A stretch of DNA of 59,652 bases, taken from JAJDFU01 sp964595955 (GTDB lineage: Bacteria; Bacteroidota; Bacteroidia; Chitinophagales; Saprospiraceae). The translations under genes were made by a program, and so were the position numbers. Below the pieces are notes generated by a model. That model worked only from the letters and a program-made list of their open reading frames with translations. It was not told where the DNA came from and made no database searches. The DNA is taken from NCBI GenBank assembly GCA_964595955.1, contig CAZQSF010000011.1:1-59652 (forward strand), written 5' to 3'. Shown piece by piece: positions 1 through 7,738 of the stretch. Position 1 is the stretch's first letter; the number at the start of each line of letters is the position of its first letter.

Positions 1-11
1 CGGATATACAG

Positions 12-757
12 CTATGTCTGCCCGCTGGATTCCCCCGAAATATCCAAAAAATCCAAGGGTGAAACAAGCTTTTTGCGTGCTTTAGATGTGATATGCGTGT
101 ATACTTGGGTGGTTTCGCTACTGCTATGCCCTAATAGCTCCTGAATATACCGTAGGTCCGCTCCCGAGTGCGAGCCCTCCTCGGTCGCGGCTCCAGCAAG
201 TGCGTACCAAAGCTGTGCCGCAGGGTATGTACCGTACTGTAGGGATTTACCCCCGAAGCCTTTACTGCTCTGCGGAAAACGGCCTGAATACTACGGGTAC
301 TATACGGCCCCCCATCCTGTCCCTCGAACAGCCAGTAAGCAGGCTGATAGCTCTCCAGGTACCTTTTAAGTTCATCTATCATTTTATCCGAAAGCACGGT
401 GTATCTATCCTTTTTCCCTTTTCCGCCCTTGATGAAGATCTGCTTGCGGTCGACATGAACATCCTCCTTGCGCAAGCGGATACTCTCGCCGATGCGCAGT
501 CCGCCGCTGTAGATCAGCATCAGGATGGTCCGGTGCTTCAGATTCCGGACAGCAACGAAGAGTCGCTGCACTTCCTGCTCGCTGAATACGCCGGGTAAAG
601 GACGGCTTCGGCGCGGGCGCAGATCGTAGTAGGTGCGTTCCTGTCCCAGTACCTTTTCATAGTAGAACTTCAGTGCATTTACTGCCTGGTTCTGGGTGGA
701 ATCCGACCATCGTTTTTCTTCACTCTGCTCCAGCAGGAATCGGGCTTTCTCGCCCAA
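12..757 (-). pseudogene. Tyrosine recombinase (XerC/D-like integrase), frameshifted and N-truncated relic
   Basis: The first frame (757 down to about 190) gives a core-binding remnant (WSDSTQNQAVNALKFYY) and the start of the catalytic domain, with the first Arg in YSGGLRIGE and the HTLRHSFGTHLLE box. The frame is then lost. The missing C-terminus (GADLRYIQELLGH, then TTQVYTH with the catalytic Tyr) is present in another frame and ends with TAG at 12-14. Compared with the usual HLLE-SGADLR junction, about 23 extra bases lie between the two halves, which explains the shift. The 5' end has only a TTG at 757 with a stop just upstream, so the first 60-80 residues of a normal integrase are missing. 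All catalytic motifs survive in pieces. It sits beside a toxin-antitoxin-like pair, which suggests a decayed mobile segment. Whether it is a true pseudogene or an assembly error cannot be told from one sequence. Confidence 0.8.
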
Positions 758-825
758 AGAGGAGGAGGAACGAATCCTTTAAAAGGAAGGTTTTGTACCT
801 TGTAAAAAGTGAGAATCATATTGAA

Positions 826-1119
826 ATGGATAAAACACTTCAAAGGCGGGTCATTTCCTTGTTATCTCCTCATCGTCCATCCATGATCGGGATATTTGGG
901 TCCTATGCCAGAGGTCAGAACCATAAGGATAGCGATCTTGACATTCTTATCCGTTTCAAGGAACGCCTCGGCTTACTCAAGCTTGTGCAGATTCAGCAGC
1001 ATCTCGAAGATCAACTCGGAATACCGGTTGATCTGGTGACGGAGAACAGCCTCAAAAACCCAAGATTGAAAGCCTATATACATCAAGACTTGATAACCAT
1101 CTTTGATGAAGAAGGATAA
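826..1119 (+). CDS. mntA: MntA-type minimal nucleotidyltransferase (antitoxin of HepT)
   Basis: A 97-residue protein with the minimal nucleotidyltransferase signature GSYARGQNHKDSDLDIL (GSx10DxD) at about residues 25-41, followed by an LVTENSLKNPRLKAYI region typical of the family. MntA proteins AMPylate a tyrosine of the partner HEPN RNase HepT and silence it. The start at 826 is chosen because the upstream part of the open frame runs antisense through the recombinase relic and is unlike the family. The stop overlaps the ATG of the next gene (1106), the usual mntA-hepT arrangement. The partner is interrupted by a stop codon, so this may now be an orphan antitoxin. Function is inferred from motif and gene order. 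Confidence 0.85.
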   Translation: MDKTLQRRVISLLSPHRPSMIGIFGSYARGQNHKDSDLDILIRFKERLGLLKLVQIQQHLEDQLGIPVDLVTENSLKNPRLKAYIHQDLITIFDEEG

Positions 1120-1453
1120 TCTCGTCTACCTGGATCACATACTGAATAGCCTCCGAAAGGCTACTGACTATATTGATGGCGTCTCCTATCCCGATTTTCT
1201 CAAGGATGAGGAGAAATAAGATGCGATTATTCGAAAGATTGAGGTAGCAGGGGAAGCCACTAAGGATTTAAGCGCTGAACTCAGGGAGAAATATGATCGC
1301 ATCCCCTGGAGAGCGATAGCAGGAATGAGGGATAAGTTGATTCATCATTATTTCAATGTGGACCTAGATGTAGTATGGGATACAGTAACCCGGGAAATAC
1401 CTGAATTGATTCCTGAAATTGAAGCAATCGTTCAAGAATTAGAGAAGAAATAA
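1106..1453 (+). pseudogene. hepT: HepT-like HEPN ribonuclease (DUF86) with internal stop codon
   Basis: Reading from ATG 1106 gives a 115-codon HepT-like protein interrupted once, by TAA at 1217-1219 (codon 38). Family members usually have Gln there in a DEEKQDAIIRKI context, so a single CAA-to-TAA change would explain it. The frame then continues intact to TAA 1451-1453. The HEPN active-site motif RxxxxH is intact after the stop (RDKLIHHYF). The ATG overlaps the end of mntA in another frame, indicating translational coupling. As written, only 37 residues would be made and the RNase site would be lost. Loss of a toxin while the antitoxin survives is a common decay route; sequencing error or reinitiation remain possible. 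Confidence 0.82.
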
Positions 1454-1506
1454 TACCGCTTCAAGCATGAAACAACTTCTAGGTCATTTCATACTTGAAA
1501 CGGTAT
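1453..1506. terminator. Long inverted repeat, likely bidirectional terminator
   Basis: Two 20-base arms (1453-1472 and 1487-1506) are complementary at 18 of 20 positions around a 14-base loop. The left arm overlaps the last base of the hepT stop codon. The element lies between convergent hepT and aspA, as expected for a shared terminator. There is no strong T-run, so factor-independent termination is an inference. The rest of the spacer to 1600 shows no gene. Confidence 0.6.
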
Positions 1507-1600
1507 TCCTCCCCACCACCCAGCGCATTCAAAACATGCCGCATTTTACCAAAGGGCCCCGCATGCACCCCGTGCGCTGGGAAAGCCGGGCATCCCCACC

Positions 1601-2995
1601 TCACAACTGCGGCCTCGTCATATTCTCCGGGCGGAGCAGGCGGTCCAGTTCGGCCTGGTCCATCAGCTGCTGCTCCAGCACCAACTCGTACACGCTGCGG
1701 TTTTCGGCCAGGGCCTGCTTCGACAGCTCGGAGCAGGTGGCATAGCCCAGCACGGGATTGAGCAGGGTGATGATGCTGATGCTGTGGCGCACGTAGTCGC
1801 GGCATACCTGCTCATTGGCAGTGATGCCGTCGATACAACGCAGGCGCAGGGTGTGCATGCCGTTGCGCAGCAGCTTGATGGACTCGAAAAGGGAAGCTGC
1901 CATGATGGGCTCGAAGGCGTTGAGCTCGAGCTGGCCGGCCTCCACGGCCAGGTTGACGGTGAGGTCGTTGCCCATCACCTGAAAGGCGATCTGGTTGACC
2001 ACCTCGGGGATGACGGGGTTCACCTTGCCGGGCATGATGGAGGAGCCGGGCTGCCGGGCGGGCAGGTTGATCTCGTTGAGGCCGGCCCGCGGGCCCGAGG
2101 AGAGCAGGCGCAGGTCGTTGCAGATCTTGGACAGCTTGATGGCCAGGCGCTTCACTGCCGAGGAGAACATGATGAAGGCCCCCGTATCCTGAGTGGCCTC
2201 GATGAGGTTGCGGGCCTTGATGACGGGCAGGCCCGTGACGGCCCGCAGGTGCTTTTCCACCAGGGGCGTATAGCGGGGCGAGGTGTTGATGCCGGTGCCG
2301 ATGGCCGTACCGCCCATGTTGATCTCCAGGAAGAGGTCGGCATTGTGGTTGAGGCGGTCGATCTCCTCCTCCAGGGTGACGGCGTAGGCCTCGAAGCTCT
2401 GCCCCAGGGTGACGGGCACGGCGTCCTGCAGCTGGGTGCGCCCCATTTTGATGATGTGCTCAAACGCGCGGCTCTTGCTGCGCAGGCTGGCAATGAGCAG
2501 CTTGAGCTCCTCCACCAGCTCCTCCTTCATCTTGATGAGGGCGATCTTGAGGGCCGTGGGGTACACGTCGTTGGTGGACTGGGAGAGGTTGACGTCGTTG
2601 TTGGGGTGGCAGTGCTCGTATTCGCCCTTGTCGTGCCCCAGGATCTCCAGGGCGCGGTTGGCGATCACCTCGTTGGCATTCATGTTGGTGGAGGTGCCGG
2701 CCCCGCCCTGGATGAGATCCACCACGAACTGGTCGTGCCACTGCCCGTCCACGATCTCGCGGCAGGCCCGGACGATGGCCTCGGCCTTGGCTTCCGGCAG
2801 AATGCCCAGCTCGCGATTGGCCAGGGCGGCGGCCAGCTTCACTTCGGCCAGGGCCCGGATGAAGAGCGGGAACAGCTGCAGGTTGACGCCGCTGATGGCA
2901 AAGTTCGCCAGGGCGCGCTGGGTCTGTACGCCGTAGTAGGCCTCGGCGGGCACGGGCAGCTCGCCGAGCAGGTCGTGTTCAATTCGGTAGGGCAT
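1601..2995 (-). CDS. aspA: Aspartate ammonia-lyase
   Basis: A 464-residue member of the fumarase/aspartase superfamily, which reversibly converts L-aspartate to fumarate and ammonia in the cytosol. Visible motifs are GGAGTSTNMNANEV (about 97-110), the catalytic loop signature GSSIMPGKVNP (317-327), GRTQLQDAVPVTLG (185-198) and a C-terminal GITANEQVC region. Full-length agreement with aspartases is closer than with fumarase C, for example in SKICNDLRLLSSGPRAGLNEI. Length is normal (about 460-480). The ATG at 2995 begins the conserved IEHDLLGELPVP start. It is monocistronic, divergent from the DHCR24-like gene and convergent with hepT. Class II fumarase is the alternative but fits less well. 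Confidence 0.93.
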   Translation of the reverse strand: MPYRIEHDLLGELPVPAEAYYGVQTQRALANFAISGVNLQLFPLFIRALAEVKLAAALANRELGILPEAKAEAIVRACREIVDGQWHDQFVVDLIQGGAGTSTNMNANEVIANRALEILGHDKGEYEHCHPNNDVNLSQSTNDVYPTALKIALIKMKEELVEELKLLIASLRSKSRAFEHIIKMGRTQLQDAVPVTLGQSFEAYAVTLEEEIDRLNHNADLFLEINMGGTAIGTGINTSPRYTPLVEKHLRAVTGLPVIKARNLIEATQDTGAFIMFSSAVKRLAIKLSKICNDLRLLSSGPRAGLNEINLPARQPGSSIMPGKVNPVIPEVVNQIAFQVMGNDLTVNLAVEAGQLELNAFEPIMAASLFESIKLLRNGMHTLRLRCIDGITANEQVCRDYVRHSISIITLLNPVLGYATCSELSKQALAENRSVYELVLEQQLMDQAELDRLLRPENMTRPQL

Positions 2996-3060
2996 AGGGC
3001 AGTTTTGGTTAAATAATACCGGGAGCTAAGGTTTCCTCCATCATAGGTTCAAATACCTTT

Positions 3061-3093
3061 AAAAAAGAATCATGCTGCAAGCTCTTCTTTTTT
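3061..3093. repeat. A/T-rich inverted repeat in divergent aspA / DHCR24-like spacer
   Basis: The 208-base divergent spacer (2996-3203) holds a nine-base A/T-rich inverted repeat (AAAAAAGAA at 3061-3069, TTCTTTTTT at 3085-3093). It lies between two divergent gene starts, so a terminator role is not obvious. It may simply be A/T-rich promoter DNA. No convincing TAnnTTTG box was found for either flanking gene. Confidence 0.3.
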
Positions 3094-3203
3094 TAACGCG
3101 GATTCCCCGTTTCTGGGATTTTACCGGCAGATTTGATTTTTACTGCCTTTGGTTTATCTTCCTATTCCCGAAACGGAATTACAACCCTTAAACGCCTTTA
3201 TCC

Positions 3204-4796
3204 ATGACACGGCTTTTCGAAAACCTCCTTACCACGCATCGCGGCCTGATCATTTTTGCGGTAGCCGTACCCGTAAGCTTTGTATACCAGATTGCACAAG
3301 ACCTGCGAAACTGGGCTTTCCGGACCTTCTTCACCACCAGCAGGCGCCACGATCGGGCGGTGGCTAAGATACAGGCAAAAGTCAGGGAAGCCGCAGCACA
3401 AGGCCGGCTGATGTGCACGGCACGCAAGCCCTGGAAGACCATGTCGCAGCGCAAGGCCGATTTTAAGTCGGATTGCGCCCAGATTCCCATCAAACTTCCC
3501 AACATTCTGGAACTGGACGAAGAACGCCAGATCCTGCGCGTTGAGCCCATGGCCACCATGGGGGATCTCACCCACTATCTCATTCCCCGGGGGTACGCGC
3601 TGGCCGTGCAGGTCGAAATGGACGACCTCACCGTCGGCGGGCTTTGCATGGGCGTGGGAATCGAGACCTCTTCCCATCGCTACGGCTTTCTGTTTGAAAC
3701 GATCGAGGGGTATGAGATCGTGACCGCAGCAGGCAATCTGGTTCGCGCCACGCGCACCGAGAACCCCGACCTTTTCTATACCCTGCCCTGGTCGCACGGC
3801 ACGCTGGGCTTTTTGGTGGCCGTCGAACTTCGCATTGTCCCGGTGAAGCCCTACATGCGCCTGCGGTACCTGCCGTTCCACAGCCAGGAATCCTTCTGCC
3901 GGCAATTCAAGGCACTGGCCGAAGCCGAACATCCCCCTTCCTATCTGGAAGCCCTTGCCTTCTCCCCCGATACCGGGGTGATCATGACGGGCGAGCCGGC
4001 AGATGCCCCCGGGCCCGGAGCCCGCATCAATTCCATCAACCGCTGGTATAAACCCTGGTTTTACAAGCATGTACAGTCCTTTCTGGACCGGGGCGAAGGC
4101 GAAGAGTACATTCCCTTGCGCCACTATTTCCACAGGCATACGCCGTCGGTTTTTTTCCAGCTCAAAGACCTGATCCCCTTTGCAAATACGGCCTGGTACC
4201 GGTGGCTTTTCGCATGGATGGGCGCCCCGAAGATCAAGCTCATGAAGTATACCATGACCAAGAGCCTGCGCCGAAAGTCGCTCTACAAGCGGGTCGCTCA
4301 GGATATCATCGTACCGATAGAGCGAATGGCTGAGGCTATCAACTTCATGCATCCGCGGTTTGGCATCTACCCCATGTGGGTCTGTCCGGTTCGCATTTGC
4401 GACCACCGCCCCTATGAGGGATTCCTGCGCAATCCCGAATCGACAGAAGCCGGTACGGATTATCAGATGTTCGTCGACCTGGGCATCTACGGCATTCCCC
4501 GGGCTGTTCGCGAAGGCCGGGAATGGGATGCCAAAGCCCACACCCGGGCCCTGGAGGATATGGCGCGCCGCATGAAGGGGTACCAGATGCTGTATGCCGA
4601 CACTTTCATGACCCGCGAAGAATTCGAGGAAATGTTCAACCACGAGCCCTATCGCGAGGTGCGAAAGGCCTATGGCGCTGATCGGGCCTTCCCCGAAGTA
4701 TACGACAAAGTCCGTCCGGAACGCTGGTTGCTGAACATGGACCAGGAAAAGGCCGCAGAAAGCAAGCCGGCCCTGGAAACCGAACCCTCCGCTTAA
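3204..4796 (+). CDS. FAD-binding oxidoreductase of the DHCR24/Diminuto (delta24-sterol reductase) family
   Basis: 530 residues, close to the length of animal DHCR24 (about 516). It matches the family in order: an N-terminal membrane segment (about residues 13-30), an SRRHDRAVAKIQAKVREA region, the FAD-binding (BBE/FAD_binding_4) core with VEPMATMG and DDLTVGGLCMGVGIE-SSH, LPWSHGTLGFLVA, YKPWF-KHV, EYIPLRHYFHRHT, and a C-terminal GYQMLYADTFMTREEFEEMF then AFPEVYDK. These blocks recall the eukaryotic enzyme that reduces the sterol side-chain C24 double bond with NADPH. No sterol or hopanoid gene is visible nearby, so the substrate is unknown; a carotenoid, menaquinone or other isoprenoid double bond is possible. 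The ATG at 3204 begins a sensible membrane anchor. Membrane-associated location is inferred. Confidence 0.85.
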   Translation: MTRLFENLLTTHRGLIIFAVAVPVSFVYQIAQDLRNWAFRTFFTTSRRHDRAVAKIQAKVREAAAQGRLMCTARKPWKTMSQRKADFKSDCAQIPIKLPNILELDEERQILRVEPMATMGDLTHYLIPRGYALAVQVEMDDLTVGGLCMGVGIETSSHRYGFLFETIEGYEIVTAAGNLVRATRTENPDLFYTLPWSHGTLGFLVAVELRIVPVKPYMRLRYLPFHSQESFCRQFKALAEAEHPPSYLEALAFSPDTGVIMTGEPADAPGPGARINSINRWYKPWFYKHVQSFLDRGEGEEYIPLRHYFHRHTPSVFFQLKDLIPFANTAWYRWLFAWMGAPKIKLMKYTMTKSLRRKSLYKRVAQDIIVPIERMAEAINFMHPRFGIYPMWVCPVRICDHRPYEGFLRNPESTEAGTDYQMFVDLGIYGIPRAVREGREWDAKAHTRALEDMARRMKGYQMLYADTFMTREEFEEMFNHEPYREVRKAYGADRAFPEVYDKVRPERWLLNMDQEKAAESKPALETEPSA

Positions 4797-5139
4797 CCCC
4801 CGATCGCAGGCCGGATCCTTCCGGGATGATATTGCCGGAGGCGAACTTCAGGTGATACGTAAAACTCCGGATTTGACAGCCCGAACCGGTACACAGCAAC
4901 CCAGGGTCGTAGCTTCCGGCAAAATGCCGCGTCGGCCCCCGGAGCAGCTGTTGCCGGTAGTGCTCTGCAAGGGCATGGGCAAACGCCAAACTTCGGCCTT
5001 TCCCTCATGGGTGCTGATCCGGTGTACACGAGCAGCCTGTTGCCAACCGCAAGGATGCGGCCTCGCGGAGGTAAAGGCATCCAAGGGTCAAGTCTTCAGG
5101 TCGGGCGCACGAGCGTGCCTGCAGAAACCCCAAGCCCGC
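4797..5139. other. Intergenic stretch without recognisable gene
   Basis: 343 bases between the DHCR24-like gene and the DsrE-like gene, which converge. Open frames here on both strands have compositions unlike proteins and match no family I know. No clear terminator with a T-run, no tRNA-like fold and no riboswitch motif was seen. Confidence 0.6.
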
Positions 5140-5586
5140 TCAATAAGTCATCACGGTCGGGCCGGCCTTTATTTTCTGCATCATAGTCCCCTCGTCGGCC
5201 AGGCGCACGCCTTTCAGCAGGTCGCCTTCCGACAGGCCTTCCACCTGCATGCAATGCGGGCAGGCCAAGATCTCCACACCGGCCTCCTGCAAAGCCTTTA
5301 GCAGTTCTTGCAGGTTTTCTCCGTCAAAGGCCAGGGTGTCGGCTCCGGGGCTCATGAGCTTGACGCCGTCTACGTTCAAGAATACGGTAACCGGCAACCC
5401 GCTTTTGCGGGCATTTTGCGCAAAGTGGAGCCCCATCAGCGTGCTGTGTGCATCTTGGGTCGCGTCGCTGGTGAGGTTGATCAACAAATCGGCCGGGTCG
5501 TCCTTCAAAGCAGGAACCGTCGGTTCGCAGGCCGAAAACAAAAAAGCCAGCCCCAGGGTGTACGTAAGAATGGTGAACTTTGTCAT
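5140..5586 (-). CDS. DsrE-family lipoprotein
   Basis: 148 residues from ATG 5586, which begins a signal peptide ending in a lipobox (LAFLFSAC, Cys about residue 20). The mature part looks like the DsrE/DsrF/peroxiredoxin-like fold: DLLINLTSDATQDAHSTLMGLHFA (five to twenty residues shown in part), GLPVTVFLNVDGVKL, and a Cys pair in ILACPHCMQVEG. DsrE proteins handle sulfur transfer through a conserved Cys; here the CPHC-like pair could serve, but the substrate is unknown. The lipobox suggests attachment to the periplasmic side of a membrane. It lies upstream-to-downstream of the universal stress gene on the same strand with a 91-base gap. Confidence 0.7.
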   Translation of the reverse strand: MTKFTILTYTLGLAFLFSACEPTVPALKDDPADLLINLTSDATQDAHSTLMGLHFAQNARKSGLPVTVFLNVDGVKLMSPGADTLAFDGENLQELLKALQEAGVEILACPHCMQVEGLSEGDLLKGVRLADEGTMMQKIKAGPTVMTY

Positions 5587-5677
5587 GGTTTTGGATTTTC
5601 CGGGAAATTTAATAGCCCGGACCATGGGATTCAATGACAAAAGTTGCCAGGTGTACGGACTGGAGGGGCGGGATTTG

Positions 5678-6502
5678 CTATCCGGGGTAATCGCCGGTCA
5701 TCAGGATGGCCAGGCCGGGTTCATTGTTGATCAGCCGTTCTTTGTCGGCCTTGGAAATATAGCTGTACTCGGCAGAGGGAACAGCCATAACAGCAATGAG
5801 GTCGGCATCCACCTTTTGGGCGTACCGAATGGTCTGACGGGCAAAGCCGGGGGAATAGCCGTCGGGCTCTTCGCGCACTTCCCGATACCGGACACCGTGC
5901 TGCTCGAAAGCGCGCCGTGCCTGCGCTACATTGTCCAGGCAGCGGGCTGAGATTTGCTCCCCGGGCCGTTCTACGGCATACAGGTGCACTTCGGCATCAA
6001 AGGCCTTGGCCAACCAGACCGTGGCCTCGATCTTATTGACAAATCGCTCGTGCCCGCCGAAGGGGAATACGATGCGCCGATACTCTTGGGTCAGCGAGTT
6101 GTTCTCGGGGACGGCCAGCACCGGCACCGCGGCCTTTCGGGCAATGTGCAGCATGTCGGGCCCCAGGAGCGATTGCCGCAGGCCGCGCGTACCGTGGGTG
6201 CCGATCACCAGGAACTGAAAGGGAGGTATGGCCGTGCGAATGATCTGGTCCAACACCTTGCCTTCCCGGATCAGCGGCCGGCATTCGACCCCATGGCTGT
6301 GGTGCAACTCGTCGCCCATTTGCCGGAGTACCGTTTCCAACTCCTCGGGGTCTCGGCCCAACAACCGCCGGGTGTCCTCATTTTTCACATGCATCAAAAC
6401 CAGCGGATTCCCACCGGGCCGGGCCACGATTCCGGCGTGGTGAAGAGCATGGGATGCAGCCTGGGTGAAGTCGGTGGCAACCAGAATGGGAGCAGGTTCC
6501 AT
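5678..6502 (-). CDS. Universal stress protein, tandem UspA domains
   Basis: 274 residues containing two UspA-like domains. Domain 1 (about 1-140) begins ILVATDFTQAASHALHHA and has the ATP-binding glycine pattern GTHGTRGLRQSLLG followed by VPVLAVPE. Domain 2 (about 150-274) starts RIVFPFGGHERFVNKIEATVWLA but its end (DADLIAVMAVPSAEYS) lacks the glycine motif, so only the first domain is likely to bind nucleotide. Tandem UspA proteins act in the cytosol in stress responses. It has ATG 6502 and stands alone, divergent from the alpha/beta hydrolase gene. Confidence 0.85.
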   Translation of the reverse strand: MEPAPILVATDFTQAASHALHHAGIVARPGGNPLVLMHVKNEDTRRLLGRDPEELETVLRQMGDELHHSHGVECRPLIREGKVLDQIIRTAIPPFQFLVIGTHGTRGLRQSLLGPDMLHIARKAAVPVLAVPENNSLTQEYRRIVFPFGGHERFVNKIEATVWLAKAFDAEVHLYAVERPGEQISARCLDNVAQARRAFEQHGVRYREVREEPDGYSPGFARQTIRYAQKVDADLIAVMAVPSAEYSYISKADKERLINNEPGLAILMTGDYPG

Positions 6503-6803
6503 AGGGTTTAGCTATCTGTGTGAGCACCCGACGCGAAACGGACGGCGTTTTTTCCGAATCGTTCCGCATCTGAGTATGCTGCACTTGAAGTGGATCGGGG
6601 CAATCCCTTTCGACCCCAGTGCATACCGGCCGGAGGTGCGGCAAACGCTTTTCTCTACCCGCTGAATACAACCTGCTTGCCCCTGGGGCCCGTCGGCAAG
6701 TATTCTCGGAGGCCGGGTTGGGTATTTATCAGGTAAAAATGCAAATTTTTCCGGCATCCTCATTATGGCGTATTTTTAAGGCCAATCAAGTTCAATCGCA
6801 AGA
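6503..6803. other. Divergent intergenic region
   Basis: 301 bases between divergent usp and hydrolase genes. The last 80 bases before the hydrolase are A/T-rich and contain TATTTTTA-like boxes, but no exact TAnnTTTG element is present. The open frames here look random. I see no RNA gene. Confidence 0.5.
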
Positions 6804-7694
6804 ATGACCCTCCACAACTGGCAAGCCCTGGGCCGCCAACTCGAGTTCGACGGCCATGCCGTTTTCTACCTGGATGCCCCCGAATCGGCGAACGCTCACC
6901 GGAAAACTCTTTTCCTCATCCACGGATTCCCTACGGCCTCCTGGGACTGGAGCCGGGTATGGCCCGAACTCTCGGAGCGATTCCGGACGATCGCTCCCGA
7001 TATGATCGGTTTCGGCTTTTCGGACAAACCCCGTTCCTACCCCTATGCCATCGGGAAGCAAGCAGACCTTTTTGAGGTGCTGGCCCGCCGGCTCGAACTC
7101 GAGGAAGTACATCTGCTGGCTCACGACTACGGCGACACCGTAGCGCAGGAGTTGCTGGCCCGGCAACAACACGGCCAGCTCGACTTTCGCATCCTTTCGA
7201 CCGCTTTCCTCAACGGAGGCCTATTCCCCGAATCGTATCGTCCGCGGCCCATTCAAAAGCTGCTCATGAGCCCGCTGGGGCCTTTGCTCACCCCCTTTGT
7301 GGGCCGGGCCAGCCTGAAACGCACCTTCCGCCGCATTTTCGGGCCGCAGACCCAACCCACGGAAGCGGAACTGGACGACTTCTGGGCGCTGATCGAGCAT
7401 CAGAACGGAAAGCCCCTCATCCCCAAACTCATCCGGTACATGAAAGAGCGCCGGGAACAGGCCGAGCGCTGGACGCGTGCGCTGAAAGAAGCCCGGGTGC
7501 CCCTTCGCCTGATCGACGGGGCTGCCGATCCCATTTCCGGGCGCGCCATGGCCGAATACTACCACCGGTTAGTACACCATCCGGACGTCGTACTACTGGA
7601 AGGTATCGGCCACTATCCCCAATGGGAAGCCCCGGAGCAAGTTGTCCGGCACTATTTTGATTTCATGGAGCGGGTAGCGTCCGCATCGGCCTGA
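6804..7694 (+). CDS. Alpha/beta hydrolase, haloalkane dehalogenase/epoxide hydrolase-like
   Basis: 296 residues with an alpha/beta hydrolase fold: oxyanion loop LFLIHGFPTASWDW (about 37-50), the strand before the cap (APDMIGFGFSDKP), the nucleophile elbow LLAHDYGD, and the acid/base pair DGAADPISG and GIGHYPQWEAPE. The nucleophile is Asp (residue 108), not Ser, followed by an aromatic residue. That is the pattern of haloalkane dehalogenases and soluble epoxide hydrolases rather than esterases. Substrate unknown. The gene is followed after 44 bases by the BtuF-like gene on the same strand and may share its transcript. Confidence 0.82.
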   Translation: MTLHNWQALGRQLEFDGHAVFYLDAPESANAHRKTLFLIHGFPTASWDWSRVWPELSERFRTIAPDMIGFGFSDKPRSYPYAIGKQADLFEVLARRLELEEVHLLAHDYGDTVAQELLARQQHGQLDFRILSTAFLNGGLFPESYRPRPIQKLLMSPLGPLLTPFVGRASLKRTFRRIFGPQTQPTEAELDDFWALIEHQNGKPLIPKLIRYMKERREQAERWTRALKEARVPLRLIDGAADPISGRAMAEYYHRLVHHPDVVLLEGIGHYPQWEAPEQVVRHYFDFMERVASASA

Positions 7695-7738
7695 ACGAAG
7701 CGGTTGGCGTTTGCCCCCGCCCAACAACATTTCCCGGT

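Noticed and set aside
1..1506. Complete integron or prophage
   Set aside because: Only one broken recombinase and a TA-like pair are present; no attC sites, capsid, terminase or replication genes are visible.
4797..5139. Cobalamin riboswitch upstream of envelope or BtuF-like genes
   Set aside because: The conserved core of that riboswitch could not be found here or before the BtuF-like gene at 7739.
4793..5301. Open frames in the 4.8-5.3 kb gap
   Set aside because: Overlapping frames on both strands have random-looking composition, no start context and no recognisable motif.
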